From assembly GCA_012034575.1 (NCBI GenBank), contig JAAUPF010000016.1, positions 1 to 61,167 on the forward strand: a stretch of 61,167 nucleotides of DNA. Reading direction: 5' to 3'. Source of the stretch: Richelia sp. CSU_2_1 (lineage in GTDB: Bacteria > Cyanobacteriota > Cyanobacteriia > Cyanobacteriales > Microcoleaceae). Position numbers and translations under genes: made by a program. The notes beneath the pieces are model-generated. The model was not told where the DNA came from, did no database searches, and worked only from the letters and a program-made list of their open reading frames with translations. Positions 1 through 9,484 of the stretch are shown here, piece after piece. The stretch's first letter is position 1. Each line of letters opens with the position of its first letter.

Positions 1-10
1 CGTCCTGCCT

Positions 11-117
11 CATCTGTTTCTAGCTCCGCCGAACAAGTCTGCGCCCTGCCTCATCTGTTTCGAGTCCGCCGAACAAGTCTGCGCCTGCCTCATCTGTTTC
101 GAGTTCGCCGAACAAGT
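11..117. repeat. 39-bp in-frame tandem repeat in the CheA gene
   Basis: Three adjacent copies of a 39-bp unit encode the 13-residue motif ADLFGGLETDEAG on the minus strand. The copy starting at 50 is about 39 bp; the copy nearest the edge is about 41 bp and holds two extra bases, which throw the reading frame. Confidence 0.8.
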
Positions 118-2749
118 CGGATTCATCAAACAATTCGCCGCCGACTTCTGCGGGCAGTTCCTCAGTTTCGGCCGGGCTGGCGGCAGCCGCACTGCCAGCA
201 GTTTCGCCAAACATATCCTCCAGCAGGTCTAAGTCGCTGCTGTCGCCGTCCCCAGAGTTTGTTGAGCTGGCAAAATCAAAATCGTTATTTTCAACTGCTG
301 CAACTGCTAAATTCGCCCCGTTTCCTTCCTCCAAGGCGACTTCCTCCCCGGCGAACAAACTCGCCAAGTCGCTCTCTGGATCTGAAGCAGCCGCATCTGC
401 CTCCGGTTCTAAATCGCTCTCAAAATTCAGCCAATCCGCCGTTTCGGCTCCCTCGCTGTTGTTGTCGAATTCCCCACCGGTAGATACCGATTCAAACAGG
501 TCGGTTAAATCGGCAACTTCTTGGGACGTAGCGCCTGTTGCTGCACTCGAACGGTCTCCTTGAGTTTCGCCATTTGCCAGAGGGCCTGTGGAAACCTCTC
601 CGAACAGGGCGTCTAAATCTGTGTCTTCTAACTCTAGGTTTGCCAGGGGCATTGCCTCGTCCTCGTCTTCTAGACCGAAGGCATTTTCCAGCCAGTTTTC
701 ATCCGCAGGGATATCCAGGTCGGAGTCTGATGTCATGTTAGGTGATGTGCTAATTGTTTCGTTTTGTTGGTTGCTCGCTGCTGGGCCTCGATCGTTTTTG
801 CTGTGTCCATTTTCGCCAGACAGGAAACCGGAGGTAATGGCTAATAGGTCGCTCAAATCTTCTTCATCTGCGCCGTCTCCTGAGTCTGGGAATTGAGAAT
901 TGCGACGATCGACTTCTGCATCCTCTGAATCATCTTGACTGTCACCGCCATCGCCTTCAAAACTAACATCAGATTCCGCGCCGAAGGAGTCCAAATCTGC
1001 CAAGTAGTCGGGGGAGTCTGTAGGCACTTCAGCGAACATGGCTTCGCTGGCTACATCGCCCAAAAAATCGTCTAAATCGCCACCGATCCCTACCGGCGAG
1101 GATGTCTGGGCTGCCACTTCATCCAACAGCGTGCCGAGGGCGTCTTCCTCAGGCCAGCCGCTGAGGATATCGCCAGAACCCTCTGCCGCACCTCGATTGC
1201 TGCCAGTTTGTTCCGGCTGCATCCGAGTGAATTGCTGTCTGGGTTCTGAGCCTTTGCCACTGCTGGGTGCTGCCGTCGGGGCTTCGCCATCGAGCAAGAA
1301 ATCCTCACCGAATAAACTGTTCAGGTCGTCGATCGGGGGTACGGTGCTGGCTGAGGAGCGTTCTGCGCTGTAGGCGTCGAACAGCAAGTCGGTAAAATCG
1401 CCGGAATTGTCATCGTCATCCGACGATCGTAGCTCTCCGCTGGTCGCTGTCCCGGAAACTGCTGTTGGGGTAGTGTCTGTTTCTTCTTCTTCCCAAGCAT
1501 CATCAAGGTCGGGAGTGTCGCCCTCAAACAAATCAGCTAAGGTGTTTAGTTCGGCCGCTCCCACTTCCGGCCCGGTGCGGAGCGAATTTTTCAAGGAGCC
1601 TGTTTCGAGATCTGATTCGCCAAAGCCGGGGGCATCCTCGAATTGGGGCGATCGACCCCCGCCCCCGTCGCCGGTGTCTAGCTTGTCGAACAGCTCGTCT
1701 ATGCTCAGTCCGGAAATAGTCGGCAGTAATTGTTCTCCCGCACTTTGTCCCTTGCCGGCGGTTGTTGCCCAGGCTGTCTCTTCGCCATTGCCGATTTTGG
1801 CACCGCCCGCGCCAGATTGAGCGAAGTCCAACAAGTCTTCAAAATCGGTTTCTGGGGCGGCCTCGGGCGGCAGCATGGCTCTGAGTTTTGCCCCTACTGC
1901 GATCTCGGCTTCTTGACCGCACAAAACGAGTTCTTGGGCTTGTTTGATATCTTTGATAACTGTTGGGGCCAGGCTGCGGTAGCTATTTTCTGGATTGGCG
2001 ATCGCCTTTTCTACAGCTTCGATCAGTTCTATCCAGTTGGGCAAGTCAAATTCTTCGCCTGCCATTTTCAAGTTGCGACAAATGCTTTTGAGCTGCTTCC
2101 TGCTAGCGGGACCTTCGGTTTGTTTGAACGCTTGCAGCATTTCCCGCATCCGAGCGGGTACGTCTGAGTTAAATACTAATTCCAGCGCGCTTTCTTCCAT
2201 TGCATGGGAGTAGACCGGTGCTGGCTCTGCCAAACTGCGGGGGGAGGCAAATGCAGCGGCCGGGCTTGCTGTAGGAAATTGTTGAATTACTGGCAGCGGG
2301 CTGCTCTCTTCGGCATCGGAACTGCACTGTCCGACGAGTCCTCCCAAATGGCCGTTGAGTTCTTCAAATACGGGTTCTGCTTCTCGCAGCATTTGTTCTG
2401 CTAGTTCTTCCGTCAGCCCAAAAGGACCTGACAGTTGTTCTAATAATGCTTGCAAGGTATCAAAAATTCGCAAAAACAGCGATTCTAACTGTTGGTCTAC
2501 TTTGACGCTGCATTCTTTGAGAATTTTAAAACTATCTTCAAGTCTGTGGGCTGTTTGCTGGATGCTGGTCAAACCCAGCATTGCCGCGCCTCCTTTGACT
2601 GAGTGGGCGGCCCGAAATACTTCGTTGACCAGTTCTGGATCTTCGATCGTTGCTTGGAGGTTGAGCAAGCCTTGTTCGATGGTATTGAGGTGGTCTTTTG
2701 CCTCCTCAATAAAGTAGCCCATGATCCTCTGTTGTTGTTCCGGCAGCAT
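20..2749 (-). CDS. hmpE: CheA-type histidine kinase N-terminal part, frame broken near the window edge
   Basis: N-terminal part of a CheA/PilL-type chemotaxis kinase. Residues 1-110 form an Hpt domain with the phospho-acceptor motif HSVKGG near residue 49; residues 185-285 look like a second, degenerate helical Hpt-like segment. From about 290 on the chain is acidic, low-complexity and probably disordered, with recurring L-F-G-E/D motifs. The dimerisation, ATPase, CheW-like and REC domains expected of this family are absent because the gene runs off the window. The frame ends at a TAG inside a 39-bp tandem repeat: the last repeat copies carry +1 insertions relative to the unit, so the stop is probably a frameshift artefact or mutation and not the natural end. 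It is the last gene of a minus-strand chemotaxis-like operon (PatA-like regulator, CheW, MCP, CheA). By analogy with hmp/pil/tax loci it would signal to type IV pili. The symbol rests on synteny. Confidence 0.75.
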   Translation of the reverse strand: MLPEQQQRIMGYFIEEAKDHLNTIEQGLLNLQATIEDPELVNEVFRAAHSVKGGAAMLGLTSIQQTAHRLEDSFKILKECSVKVDQQLESLFLRIFDTLQALLEQLSGPFGLTEELAEQMLREAEPVFEELNGHLGGLVGQCSSDAEESSPLPVIQQFPTASPAAAFASPRSLAEPAPVYSHAMEESALELVFNSDVPARMREMLQAFKQTEGPASRKQLKSICRNLKMAGEEFDLPNWIELIEAVEKAIANPENSYRSLAPTVIKDIKQAQELVLCGQEAEIAVGAKLRAMLPPEAAPETDFEDLLDFAQSGAGGAKIGNGEETAWATTAGKGQSAGEQLLPTISGLSIDELFDKLDTGDGGGGRSPQFEDAPGFGESDLETGSLKNSLRTGPEVGAAELNTLADLFEGDTPDLDDAWEEEETDTTPTAVSGTATSGELRSSDDDDNSGDFTDLLFDAYSAERSSASTVPPIDDLNSLFGEDFLLDGEAPTAAPSSGKGSEPRQQFTRMQPEQTGSNRGAAEGSGDILSGWPEEDALGTLLDEVAAQTSSPVGIGGDLDDFLGDVASEAMFAEVPTDSPDYLADLDSFGAESDVSFEGDGGDSQDDSEDAEVDRRNSQFPDSGDGADEEDLSDLLAITSGFLSGENGHSKNDRGPAASNQQNETISTSPNMTSDSDLDIPADENWLENAFGLEDEDEAMPLANLELEDTDLDALFGEVSTGPLANGETQGDRSSAATGATSQEVADLTDLFESVSTGGEFDNNSEGAETADWLNFESDLEPEADAAASDPESDLASLFAGEEVALEEGNGANLAVAAVENNDFDFASSTNSGDGDSSDLDLLEDMFGETAGSAAAASPAETEELPAEVGGELFDESDLFGELETDEAGADLFGGLETDEAGRRLVRRS

Positions 2750-2895
2750 TTGTTTTCCCTTATTTTAAGCTATTTGTTTGTTAATTCTTTTAGAGAAGGC
2801 TTTTGTATTTCACCGCGAATGCCGGTCTTAGTTTTTCTGCCTAGTTTTCGTTACCGTCCATTTGTGATTCTCCTATTTTTTTAGTTGTTATAGTG

Positions 2896-2938
2896 GCAAC
2901 CGCGCAGTGCTTTTAACACTGCGAGGTTGCTGTTTTTT
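2896..2938 (+). terminator. Strong hairpin plus T-run between the CheA and MCP genes
   Basis: A stem of 13 pairs with one mismatch (2896-2909 against 2917-2930), a 7-nt loop, then TGTTTTTT. This is a textbook Rho-independent terminator on the plus strand, yet the flanking genes are transcribed on the minus strand. It may stop antisense transcription or act as an operon-internal hairpin; the minus-strand sequence after the stem has no T-run. Confidence 0.55.
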
Positions 2939-3015
2939 GCCATCATGACCCGCGCTTTGTGCCTGTAAATCAGTCGCTCTCAATAGCTTCAGACAATTAT
3001 TCAGACAATTCTTAA

Positions 3016-6000
3016 TTATTGTCTTTCTGCTGTTTCTACTCGGAATCTTTCTACCGATGTCAACAAATCGCGGGCAACGCCTACCAAGTTTTGCAAAGCA
3101 CCGGAAACTCTTTGCGCTTCTTGGGAAGTTTCCTGAGCGGTTAATTCGACTGCTTGCATAACGCTGGCTACAGCGCGAGCGGTTTCGTTCTGCTCTACGG
3201 TGTCGGCTGTAATCGATCGCACTAACACGTCGATGCGGTTGGTAACTTGAATGATATCTTCAAGCGATCGTTTGGCTTGTTCGGCCAATCTCGTACCTTC
3301 GAGCACCTGTTGCGTGCCTTCTTCCATCGCCGTCATCACCGCGCCGGTCTCGCTTTGAATTTGCATCACGATTTGTTCGATTTCTTTCAAAGACTTGGCC
3401 GATCGGTCTGCTAGCTGCCGCACTTCGTCTGCTACAATTGCAAATCCCCTGCCTGCTTCCCCTGCTCTTGCCGCCTCGATACTGGCGTTCAATGCTAGCA
3501 AGTTGGTCCGGGAGGCGATCGTTGCGATCAAAGCTACAATCTTGGAAATTTCTTGAGAAGCTTCTGCCAACCTCTTGACTTTTCTCGATGTTTCTGCTAC
3601 AGTCTCTCGAATTTCCAAAATCCCTGCCACCGTCCGCTCTACAGCTTCACCACCTTTAAGAGCTGTTGCCGCCGCGCCTCTGGCTACTTCTTCTGCTTCT
3701 CTAGCACTTTCGGCGACCCGCTGAATCGCGTCTGTCAGCACTTGGACCGAGTTCAGGGTTGCTGCGAGTTCTTCCGCTTGGCGCAGGGCGTCGGAAGACA
3801 AATCCCCCGCAAACTTGGCACTATCCGTAGCGCCTTTGCTCACCTCTCTAGCAGCCTGTTTCACTTGGTGGACGATTTCCCGCAGGTTTTGAATCGTCAA
3901 GTTAAACGAGTCAGCAACAGCGCCCAACACGTCAGCCGTCACTTCAGCTTGTACGGTCAAGTCGCCGCGGGCTGCGCCTTCTACGTCGTCTAGCAAGCGG
4001 ATCACTTGGCGTTGCAAATCTTCTTTAGCTTGTTCTTGCTCGTCAGCTTTGCGTCTGGCATCGCTGGTAGTGGTTTGCATCACCTTCGCCATGTGATTGA
4101 ATTTAGCAGCCATTTTGCCAAATTCATCTTCCGAGAAAATGGTGGCGCGAGCGTCCAAATTGCCTTGAGATACGGCATCGAACTGAGATTGCAAATTGTC
4201 AGAGGACTTGCGTACCTGCTTGGCGATCAGGTTGCCGATACCCCAGGAAGTTAAAAAGCTGGTCAAGCCTGCGGCGGCGGTCATTACCCAACCTGTCTGG
4301 CGCAGGTAAGCGATGGTCTCTGGCTTTTCCTCCCTCAGGGCTTGGTAGGAGGCGATGTTAGTTACGAAAGCTACAGCCACCAGAGAAACCAGTCCCGCCC
4401 CGATCGCCGTGTAAAAATGTTTGGTAAACAGGGGGGCATTTTCTAAGAAAGCCAGTCCTCCCTGTTCCACAGTAACTGCAGTGTCGATCGGCTCTGTTTC
4501 TGCCGGAGTAAAAGTCGGCACCGAGTCAGACGGACCGGAAATGCTAAAAATTTCGTCGTCGCGGATTGCCGAACCGTCGCTGTTGTCGAAGTCCAGGCTG
4601 CTGCCTGTCGTACCCATCATGCCACTGGTCGTGCTGCCGAAACTGGTGCTACCTCTAGTCAAAATCGAGCTGTTGGCATCTTCAGAGATGTCAAAGTCCG
4701 GCAAATTGCCCAAATCGTCAAATTCGTCAAATTCATCCAAAAAGTCGCTGTGTTCTTGAGCTGAGCCTGCTTTTGCCGACCAGTCGCTGGTATGCTTGGT
4801 TCCCGCGCCGAAAGAAGTCGCTTGTTCGTCTTCGTCCAAAGAGAAAGAATCGCTGAAAGCGTCGTCGTCAAAAGCATCTAACTCAAAACTGTCTGGAACG
4901 TTAAAGGCTTTTGAGTCCGAATTGCCGTAGCCGCTGCTGTTAGAAGAGCGGTCTGTCGAATTAAACTGTCCCCGACTCGACCTTTGGCTTTGAGAGTTGG
5001 GAATCGCACCTCCCATTAATAGGGTTTCGTCTTCAGCTACGGAATAGTTCGGGGCATAGTCTCCGTCGCTGTCCGAGCGGTTGCTTGAGGGTGAATGCTG
5101 TCCGAAATCTTCGGATATCGGTACGCTGAAGGGGTCTGGCTCTTCATCAAGAGGTTTCTGGCTGCTGCGCGTGCCGTTTTGCGGCGCTCCCATGTAGTCG
5201 TCTGGGTCGTCCAAGTCAAAGTCGTCCGGCAGTCCCAGCGGCGCAAAAGCTTCATCAAAACTGTCGTCTGATGGCCCTGTCGGAGAGTCGAGCGCGTCTG
5301 AATCGGAAAAGTCCCCGATTTGGGCCTGGGCCGAACTCTGACCGTTGAAAATCTGGTTTGATGGCTCTATCGGCTCCGAGACCCTGGGGTCCAGTTCTTT
5401 TTTGCCCGACATTTTGCTGTCGCGAATTCCACCAGAGCCAAAATCTAAGCCGCCTGAGGCAAAGGGGTCTGCAAAGTCGGAATCTCCCAAATCCTCTAGC
5501 GCTCCGGAGGCATCTGCATAAGCTGCCATGCCGCCGCTGTCGCTGGCAAAAGGATTAGCAATCGATGGCAAATCATCAGCGCCGCCCCCACCCGCATCTT
5601 GCGGTTCCCACTCCAAGCCGCTCATTTCTACTCCGGCTAAGTCGCCGTCCTCCAGTCCTTCCAGCGGTTGACTTTCCCAAGACATTTGCCCTGCATCCCC
5701 TTGGAAAAGTGCCAGGTCGGGGTCTTCTAACCCTCCTTCGAGTGATATTTCTGGATAGAATTCCAATTCAGTTTCCGCCGACAAAGCCTCTCGATTTTCT
5801 TCTAACAGTTCTCCCGTTATAAATTGGTCTGTGTAGGCAATTCCGCTGTGGGCGTGTTCGACCAAACTCGGATCGTCGGTCAGGCCCAGTACGACTCCGT
5901 ACTGTTCCCGCGCCACCTCGTATTGTTGCAATCCGTAAGAGTATATGTGTCCGCACAGCAAGCGAGCGCTGGGGTCTTCGGGAAAATCTTCTACTAATTG

Positions 6001-6093
6001 ATAAACTAGAGCGGCAGCTTCTGAATAGTTGCCATCCATGTATGCCGCTTCTGCCTGTTGGTAGTCCTGCTGAAAGTTGGTACTTGTTGCCAT
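3016..6093 (-). CDS. hmpD: Methyl-accepting chemotaxis-like protein (PilJ/HmpD type)
   Basis: A 1025-residue transducer. Residues 1-90 look like TPR helices. About 120-540 is a long acidic, Ser/Asp-rich and probably disordered linker. Two membrane helices lie near 560-582 and 598-622, with only about 16 residues between them, so there is no sizeable periplasmic sensor domain. HAMP-like segments follow at about 620-760. The signalling domain (770-1020) contains the conserved hairpin tip around [20 protein letters not shown]. Input is therefore probably cytoplasmic or through partner proteins. It sits between cheW and the CheA gene on the minus strand, matching PilJ/HmpD/TaxD in cyanobacterial motility loci, where the transducer array works with CheW and CheA to polarise type IV pili. 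ATG start; the downstream gap to the CheA gene is 266 bp and holds a strong hairpin. Confidence 0.85.
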   Translation of the reverse strand: MATSTNFQQDYQQAEAAYMDGNYSEAAALVYQLVEDFPEDPSARLLCGHIYSYGLQQYEVAREQYGVVLGLTDDPSLVEHAHSGIAYTDQFITGELLEENREALSAETELEFYPEISLEGGLEDPDLALFQGDAGQMSWESQPLEGLEDGDLAGVEMSGLEWEPQDAGGGGADDLPSIANPFASDSGGMAAYADASGALEDLGDSDFADPFASGGLDFGSGGIRDSKMSGKKELDPRVSEPIEPSNQIFNGQSSAQAQIGDFSDSDALDSPTGPSDDSFDEAFAPLGLPDDFDLDDPDDYMGAPQNGTRSSQKPLDEEPDPFSVPISEDFGQHSPSSNRSDSDGDYAPNYSVAEDETLLMGGAIPNSQSQRSSRGQFNSTDRSSNSSGYGNSDSKAFNVPDSFELDAFDDDAFSDSFSLDEDEQATSFGAGTKHTSDWSAKAGSAQEHSDFLDEFDEFDDLGNLPDFDISEDANSSILTRGSTSFGSTTSGMMGTTGSSLDFDNSDGSAIRDDEIFSISGPSDSVPTFTPAETEPIDTAVTVEQGGLAFLENAPLFTKHFYTAIGAGLVSLVAVAFVTNIASYQALREEKPETIAYLRQTGWVMTAAAGLTSFLTSWGIGNLIAKQVRKSSDNLQSQFDAVSQGNLDARATIFSEDEFGKMAAKFNHMAKVMQTTTSDARRKADEQEQAKEDLQRQVIRLLDDVEGAARGDLTVQAEVTADVLGAVADSFNLTIQNLREIVHQVKQAAREVSKGATDSAKFAGDLSSDALRQAEELAATLNSVQVLTDAIQRVAESAREAEEVARGAAATALKGGEAVERTVAGILEIRETVAETSRKVKRLAEASQEISKIVALIATIASRTNLLALNASIEAARAGEAGRGFAIVADEVRQLADRSAKSLKEIEQIVMQIQSETGAVMTAMEEGTQQVLEGTRLAEQAKRSLEDIIQVTNRIDVLVRSITADTVEQNETARAVASVMQAVELTAQETSQEAQRVSGALQNLVGVARDLLTSVERFRVETAERQ

Positions 6094-6107
6094 TTGCCGC
6101 CCTCTTT

Positions 6108-6312
6108 TGATTTTAGATTTTAGATTTTAGATTTTAGATTTTTATCCTGACTGTTAGATTCGCACTAGATTCGCACTAGATTCGCACCTCGCTCGGCTGT
6201 TTGCGATCGTACCCCAATCGAAAATCGCCAATCGCCATCTAAAATCGATTTCACCCTGTCTGCCGTTGAGATTTTAGATTTGAGATTTTAGGTTTGAGAT
6301 TTGAGATTTTAA
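6108..6312. repeat. ATTTTAG heptamer repeats between the MCP and CheW genes
   Basis: A run of the 7-bp unit ATTTTAG (6108-6142) and a degenerate second run (6270-6312, ATTTGAG/ATTTTAG variants). Between them are short direct copies of ATTCGCACTAG and a sequence resembling AATCGCCAATCGCC. The same heptamer recurs at 11772 (inside tilS) and 42612. Confidence 0.85.
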
Positions 6313-6352
6313 TCTCGATCGAAAATCGCCAATCGCCTCTCTCAAATCGATT

Positions 6353-6889
6353 TCACGCTGCCCACCGTGCGGAGCGCAAAATTTTTACTTGATCTAACAG
6401 TCGCAGCACTTGATTGGAGTCCTCACCTAACATCCATTCTCCCTTCAGAAATGGAATCATGCCGTCCGGTGCATTGTTTTGCGAGTGCAGTTGTTCGACA
6501 TCGAGCCAGTGCATCCCCACGATCCTATCGACCGCTAGTCCCAATATTGTGTCTTGGTCTTCCACCGCGACGATCGGAATTTCGGGTCTGTCTGTGTTCA
6601 GAGGCGTTTGGTCTCCCAAAAATTGACCGAGGTCTGCCACCCAAATCACGCGCCCTCTCATGTTTAGCGTTCCTAAAAGCAAGGAAGAAACGTTGGGGAT
6701 CGGTGTCATCCGGTCTGGGGCGGGCGAAAGTACCTCTCTAATCCCCGTTGCTGGCAGTGCGAACTCGTTCCCCGAAGGAACGTAGAACCGCAAGTGCAGC
6801 TCGCCTTCGGGAGTTTCTAGTTCTTGGAATTCGGGAGATTGATCTGCGCCTAGTCCTGGTAATATAAAGTCTGGGCTACCTATGGTCAT
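6353..6889 (-). CDS. hmpC: CheW-like adaptor protein
   Basis: A 178-residue CheW-domain protein that would couple the MCP array to the CheA kinase. Residues 28-165 carry the family pattern: FxVPSGNEFALPATGIREVL, then a TPIPNVSSLLLGTLNMRG segment (the usual conserved P-x-x-G-x-x-N-x-R-G) and VDRIVGM. The ATG is followed by a short acidic N-terminus. It lies between the PatA-like regulator and the MCP gene, which is the order seen for pilI/hmpC. A 629-bp gap upstream, where other loci carry a stand-alone CheY (pilH/hmpB), has no such gene here. Confidence 0.85.
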   Translation of the reverse strand: MTIGSPDFILPGLGADQSPEFQELETPEGELHLRFYVPSGNEFALPATGIREVLSPAPDRMTPIPNVSSLLLGTLNMRGRVIWVADLGQFLGDQTPLNTDRPEIPIVAVEDQDTILGLAVDRIVGMHWLDVEQLHSQNNAPDGMIPFLKGEWMLGEDSNQVLRLLDQVKILRSARWAA

Positions 6890-7518
6890 AATTAAGAAGT
6901 TGATAACTCTTCTGCTTCACTCTGCTGTTTGCAATTCCTCAAATTTTATTTGAGGTTCAGTGACGTTTCCTAAACTGCCCGGTTGAGTAATCTTTGACAT
7001 CGGGTGCTGGATCGAATTTGCTGCATAAGATTGACGAGCGTACATCTTATTAAGTGGAACTAACTCAAGTGGAACTAACTCAAGTGGAACTGACTCAAGT
7101 CAGACTGACTAAAATAGCGCTGATTCAAGTCGAACTGACGGACAGCTCGGGCAAATTTGAAACTTAATTTCTGCTTTTTGCTAAGGAGTCTATTCTGTGC
7201 CGAAGCCCCTTGAATTGACTGTTCCGGTCGGACTGTGCAAACAAAAAATTGCGCGAACTGACCCAAAAGGTAAAATTTAATGGGGCTTTTAGTGAAGAAC
7301 AAGTAGAAGAACAAGTACATTATATTTGCACTTTGAGTCTGTGAGACTGACTTTGGTCGAGAAATAAAACTGAGTTGGGCTGCTGGGGCTGCAGGTGCTA
7401 ACTGCTATATTTTACTTTATGCTCGATCTCCGCGTGCGGCTACTTTTTCTCGGGCACGATCGCGCTGTCTGCAGGTTCGATCGGGTTTTTCCTGTGCGAA
7501 TTTGTGTCGGAGAGCGGG
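6890..7518. other. Gene-free gap with a 15-bp tandem repeat
   Basis: No convincing gene on either strand. At 7052-7140 a 15-bp unit (AAGTGGAACTAACTC) repeats about three times and then decays through related copies. This is the place where pilH/hmpB (CheY) would be expected. Confidence 0.6.
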
Positions 7519-8748
7519 TCAGTTCTCTTCTAATTCCCGCTCGAACTCGGAAGCCAAATAATTTTCCGCTTGAGGTCGCTCCGGGCGGCCGGGACCGACA
7601 TATCTTTCTACCAGCGTTAATAGCTCGCTTTCACCAAAAGGTTTGGTAAAATATTCAGTGGCTCCGGCCATGCGGGCTTGAACGCGATCGATAAATCCGT
7701 CGATGCCGGTGAGCATGACGATCGGCGTCTGCCGGAAAGCGCTAGAACTGCGCAGCATCGCGCAAATTTCGTAGCCATCGAGTTCGGGCATGGCGATGTC
7801 GCACAAAATTAAATCTGGTTTGAGCTGGAAAACTAAACTCAGGGCTTTGAGGGGACTGCTAATGCCGGTAGCTTCATAACCGTGCAAGTTTAAAATTGAC
7901 TCTACTGTTTTGCGAATCGTGTTGTCGTCGTCGATGCAGGCAATTCTGGGAACTTTAGCTTCCGGCGATTCTTTGCTGCCGCCGGGGGCAACAGACGGTT
8001 GGTAAAATACCTGTACCAGTCCCTGCTGCACGAAAGGATAAATAGCCTTGGCGACAGTCAGCACGTCTCGGTTGAGGTAACGCGCCATTTGGCGGATTGA
8101 AGTTTTGCCGTCGGCCCAGCGGCTGAGGGTGTTAAAGGTATTGATCGGCAGTGCCGCTTGTAGCTCCTCAGGGTCTGAAATTACCGGGCATTGATTGGGC
8201 GACTGGATGTAAGGGTGAAACTGCTTCCAATGCTGCACCTGTTTGACAATTTTGGCCAGCAGGGAGCTGATTTCCAAGCTGGTAAGTTGAGGGGCTAAGG
8301 CTGACCCCATTTCAAAAGTGAAGGAACCCTGATGCAGGCTGAGCAAATCGAACAGGGTTTCTTGGATCATGCTTTGGATGATGTTGCGACCTTGAGCTGG
8401 GGTGAGGATGTGGTTTTCTAACAACGCCCAGAGGTAGCCGTATTCTGGGGCATTGGTAGATGCCATATAGGGTACTTGGATTTTGTCGAGGGCGGTGTCT
8501 GCTTTGTAGCGACGCAGGTAGTCTCGCAGGCGAAACAAACTGCCCGCACTCTGGGTAGCGTAAATTATCTGACCGTTGCAGCAGAAAACAAACCAGGATT
8601 GTCCTGTCTCTGAGCGCTGGGTAGGCTGAGTACCCGTGCTGCTGCCGATCGAGCTGTAGGCTTCTACGAACAGTTCTCCCGTTCGCTGCCCCAGCTCGAT
8701 CAGTTGCAGGATGCTGCGGATGTCGATTTCACTCAAATTTCCCTGCAT
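7519..8748 (-). CDS. hmpA: PatA-like response regulator (PATAN + REC)
   Basis: A 409-residue response regulator of the PatA/PilG type. The N-terminal 200 residues form a PATAN/DUF4388-like module that starts MQGNLSEIDIRSILQLIELG; a helical segment follows to about 265. A REC domain occupies roughly 268-385, with the acidic pair in ACIDDDN, the phospho-acceptor Asp in LILCDIAMPELDGY, the Thr in VMLTGID and the Lys in YFTKPF all present. There is no DNA-binding domain, so output is by protein contact. First gene of the minus-strand chemotaxis-like cluster and divergent from hmpF. In Nostoc the matching gene (hmpA) and in Synechocystis pilG/taxP affect pilus-driven motility. The next gene (cheW) is 630 bp away, so a separate promoter for it is possible. 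Confidence 0.85.
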   Translation of the reverse strand: MQGNLSEIDIRSILQLIELGQRTGELFVEAYSSIGSSTGTQPTQRSETGQSWFVFCCNGQIIYATQSAGSLFRLRDYLRRYKADTALDKIQVPYMASTNAPEYGYLWALLENHILTPAQGRNIIQSMIQETLFDLLSLHQGSFTFEMGSALAPQLTSLEISSLLAKIVKQVQHWKQFHPYIQSPNQCPVISDPEELQAALPINTFNTLSRWADGKTSIRQMARYLNRDVLTVAKAIYPFVQQGLVQVFYQPSVAPGGSKESPEAKVPRIACIDDDNTIRKTVESILNLHGYEATGISSPLKALSLVFQLKPDLILCDIAMPELDGYEICAMLRSSSAFRQTPIVMLTGIDGFIDRVQARMAGATEYFTKPFGESELLTLVERYVGPGRPERPQAENYLASEFERELEEN

Positions 8749-8774
8749 GCAGCTAAAAAGTTCTCCGTCAATTT

Positions 8775-9185
8775 CAGTGACTTGACGTACTCCCCTGACT
8801 AAAAGTCGAGGGGATTCTTAAAGGTTGCATGAAGGCAGTTTGAAACTGTGCTTTCATGCTTTCTTCTTCCTGTCTCTGTGGCTCTTAACTAGACGCTTGA
8901 CCGATATCTTACGCCCCCGTCAGACCGCCTCCACAGGCAATTTAGTTTATCCTCAACGATGCGTCCCACCGCAGAGTTTGGAAAGAGGCGACCCTGGTGG
9001 GTGCGTTTCTACCCTCGGAGTCCAGTTATGGATATCCTGTATGGCTCGCCAGCCCTACCTCTGATTATTTCAATATACACTTTGAAATTAATGTATTCCC
9101 AGAAAAAGACAAACGACTGGTTCAAACCACTCAAGTAACTTTTCATCCCCTCCGACCAAAGGTAGGGGTTCTCACATTCCCGTAT
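8775..9185. mobile_element. IS200/IS605-type non-autonomous remnant
   Basis: Two imperfect hairpins lie in the same orientation at 8792-8813 (CCCCT-GACT loop AGTC-g-AGGGG) and 9147-9168 (CCCCT-ccg-ACC loop GGT-AGGGG). Each is followed by GGGG(A)TTCT. Same-strand subterminal hairpins with a bulge are the end structure of IS200/IS605 elements. No transposase frame remains between them; the minus-strand translation is full of stops. The element sits in the divergent region between hmpA and hmpF and may separate or alter their promoters. Confidence 0.55.
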
Positions 9186-9484
9186 TGATTTGATAGCTAT
9201 CGTTAGATGCCACTACGCACCGAGCAAGCTTTATTGCCCAGTCTTTACGCAAGTATCTCTGTCCTTGGGGGTCTGAAAGCATTAAACAACGGGCTCCACA
9301 GTCCTCGCAGTTTTGCTACCATCGATCGAGTGGCTTCAATACTCCAAAGTTAAAGTTGAGAAAGCCGGGGAGGGGCAGTTCTTTATTGACGCTTCCGATC
9401 GAGCGGCAGTCTCGCTTGCTGCTAAAGTAGGAAAGGGATGCTATCCAGGGATTGGGCAAACGACACCTCAAGAGGACTATTAGT

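Noticed and set aside
7075..7320. 81-codon minus-strand frame upstream of the CheW gene
   Set aside because: Its C-terminal half is made of the 15-bp tandem repeat and it has no domain pattern; not the missing CheY.
8825..9188. Short plus-strand frames between hmpA and hmpF
   Set aside because: They lie inside the hairpin-bounded IS200/IS605-like remnant and resemble no family.
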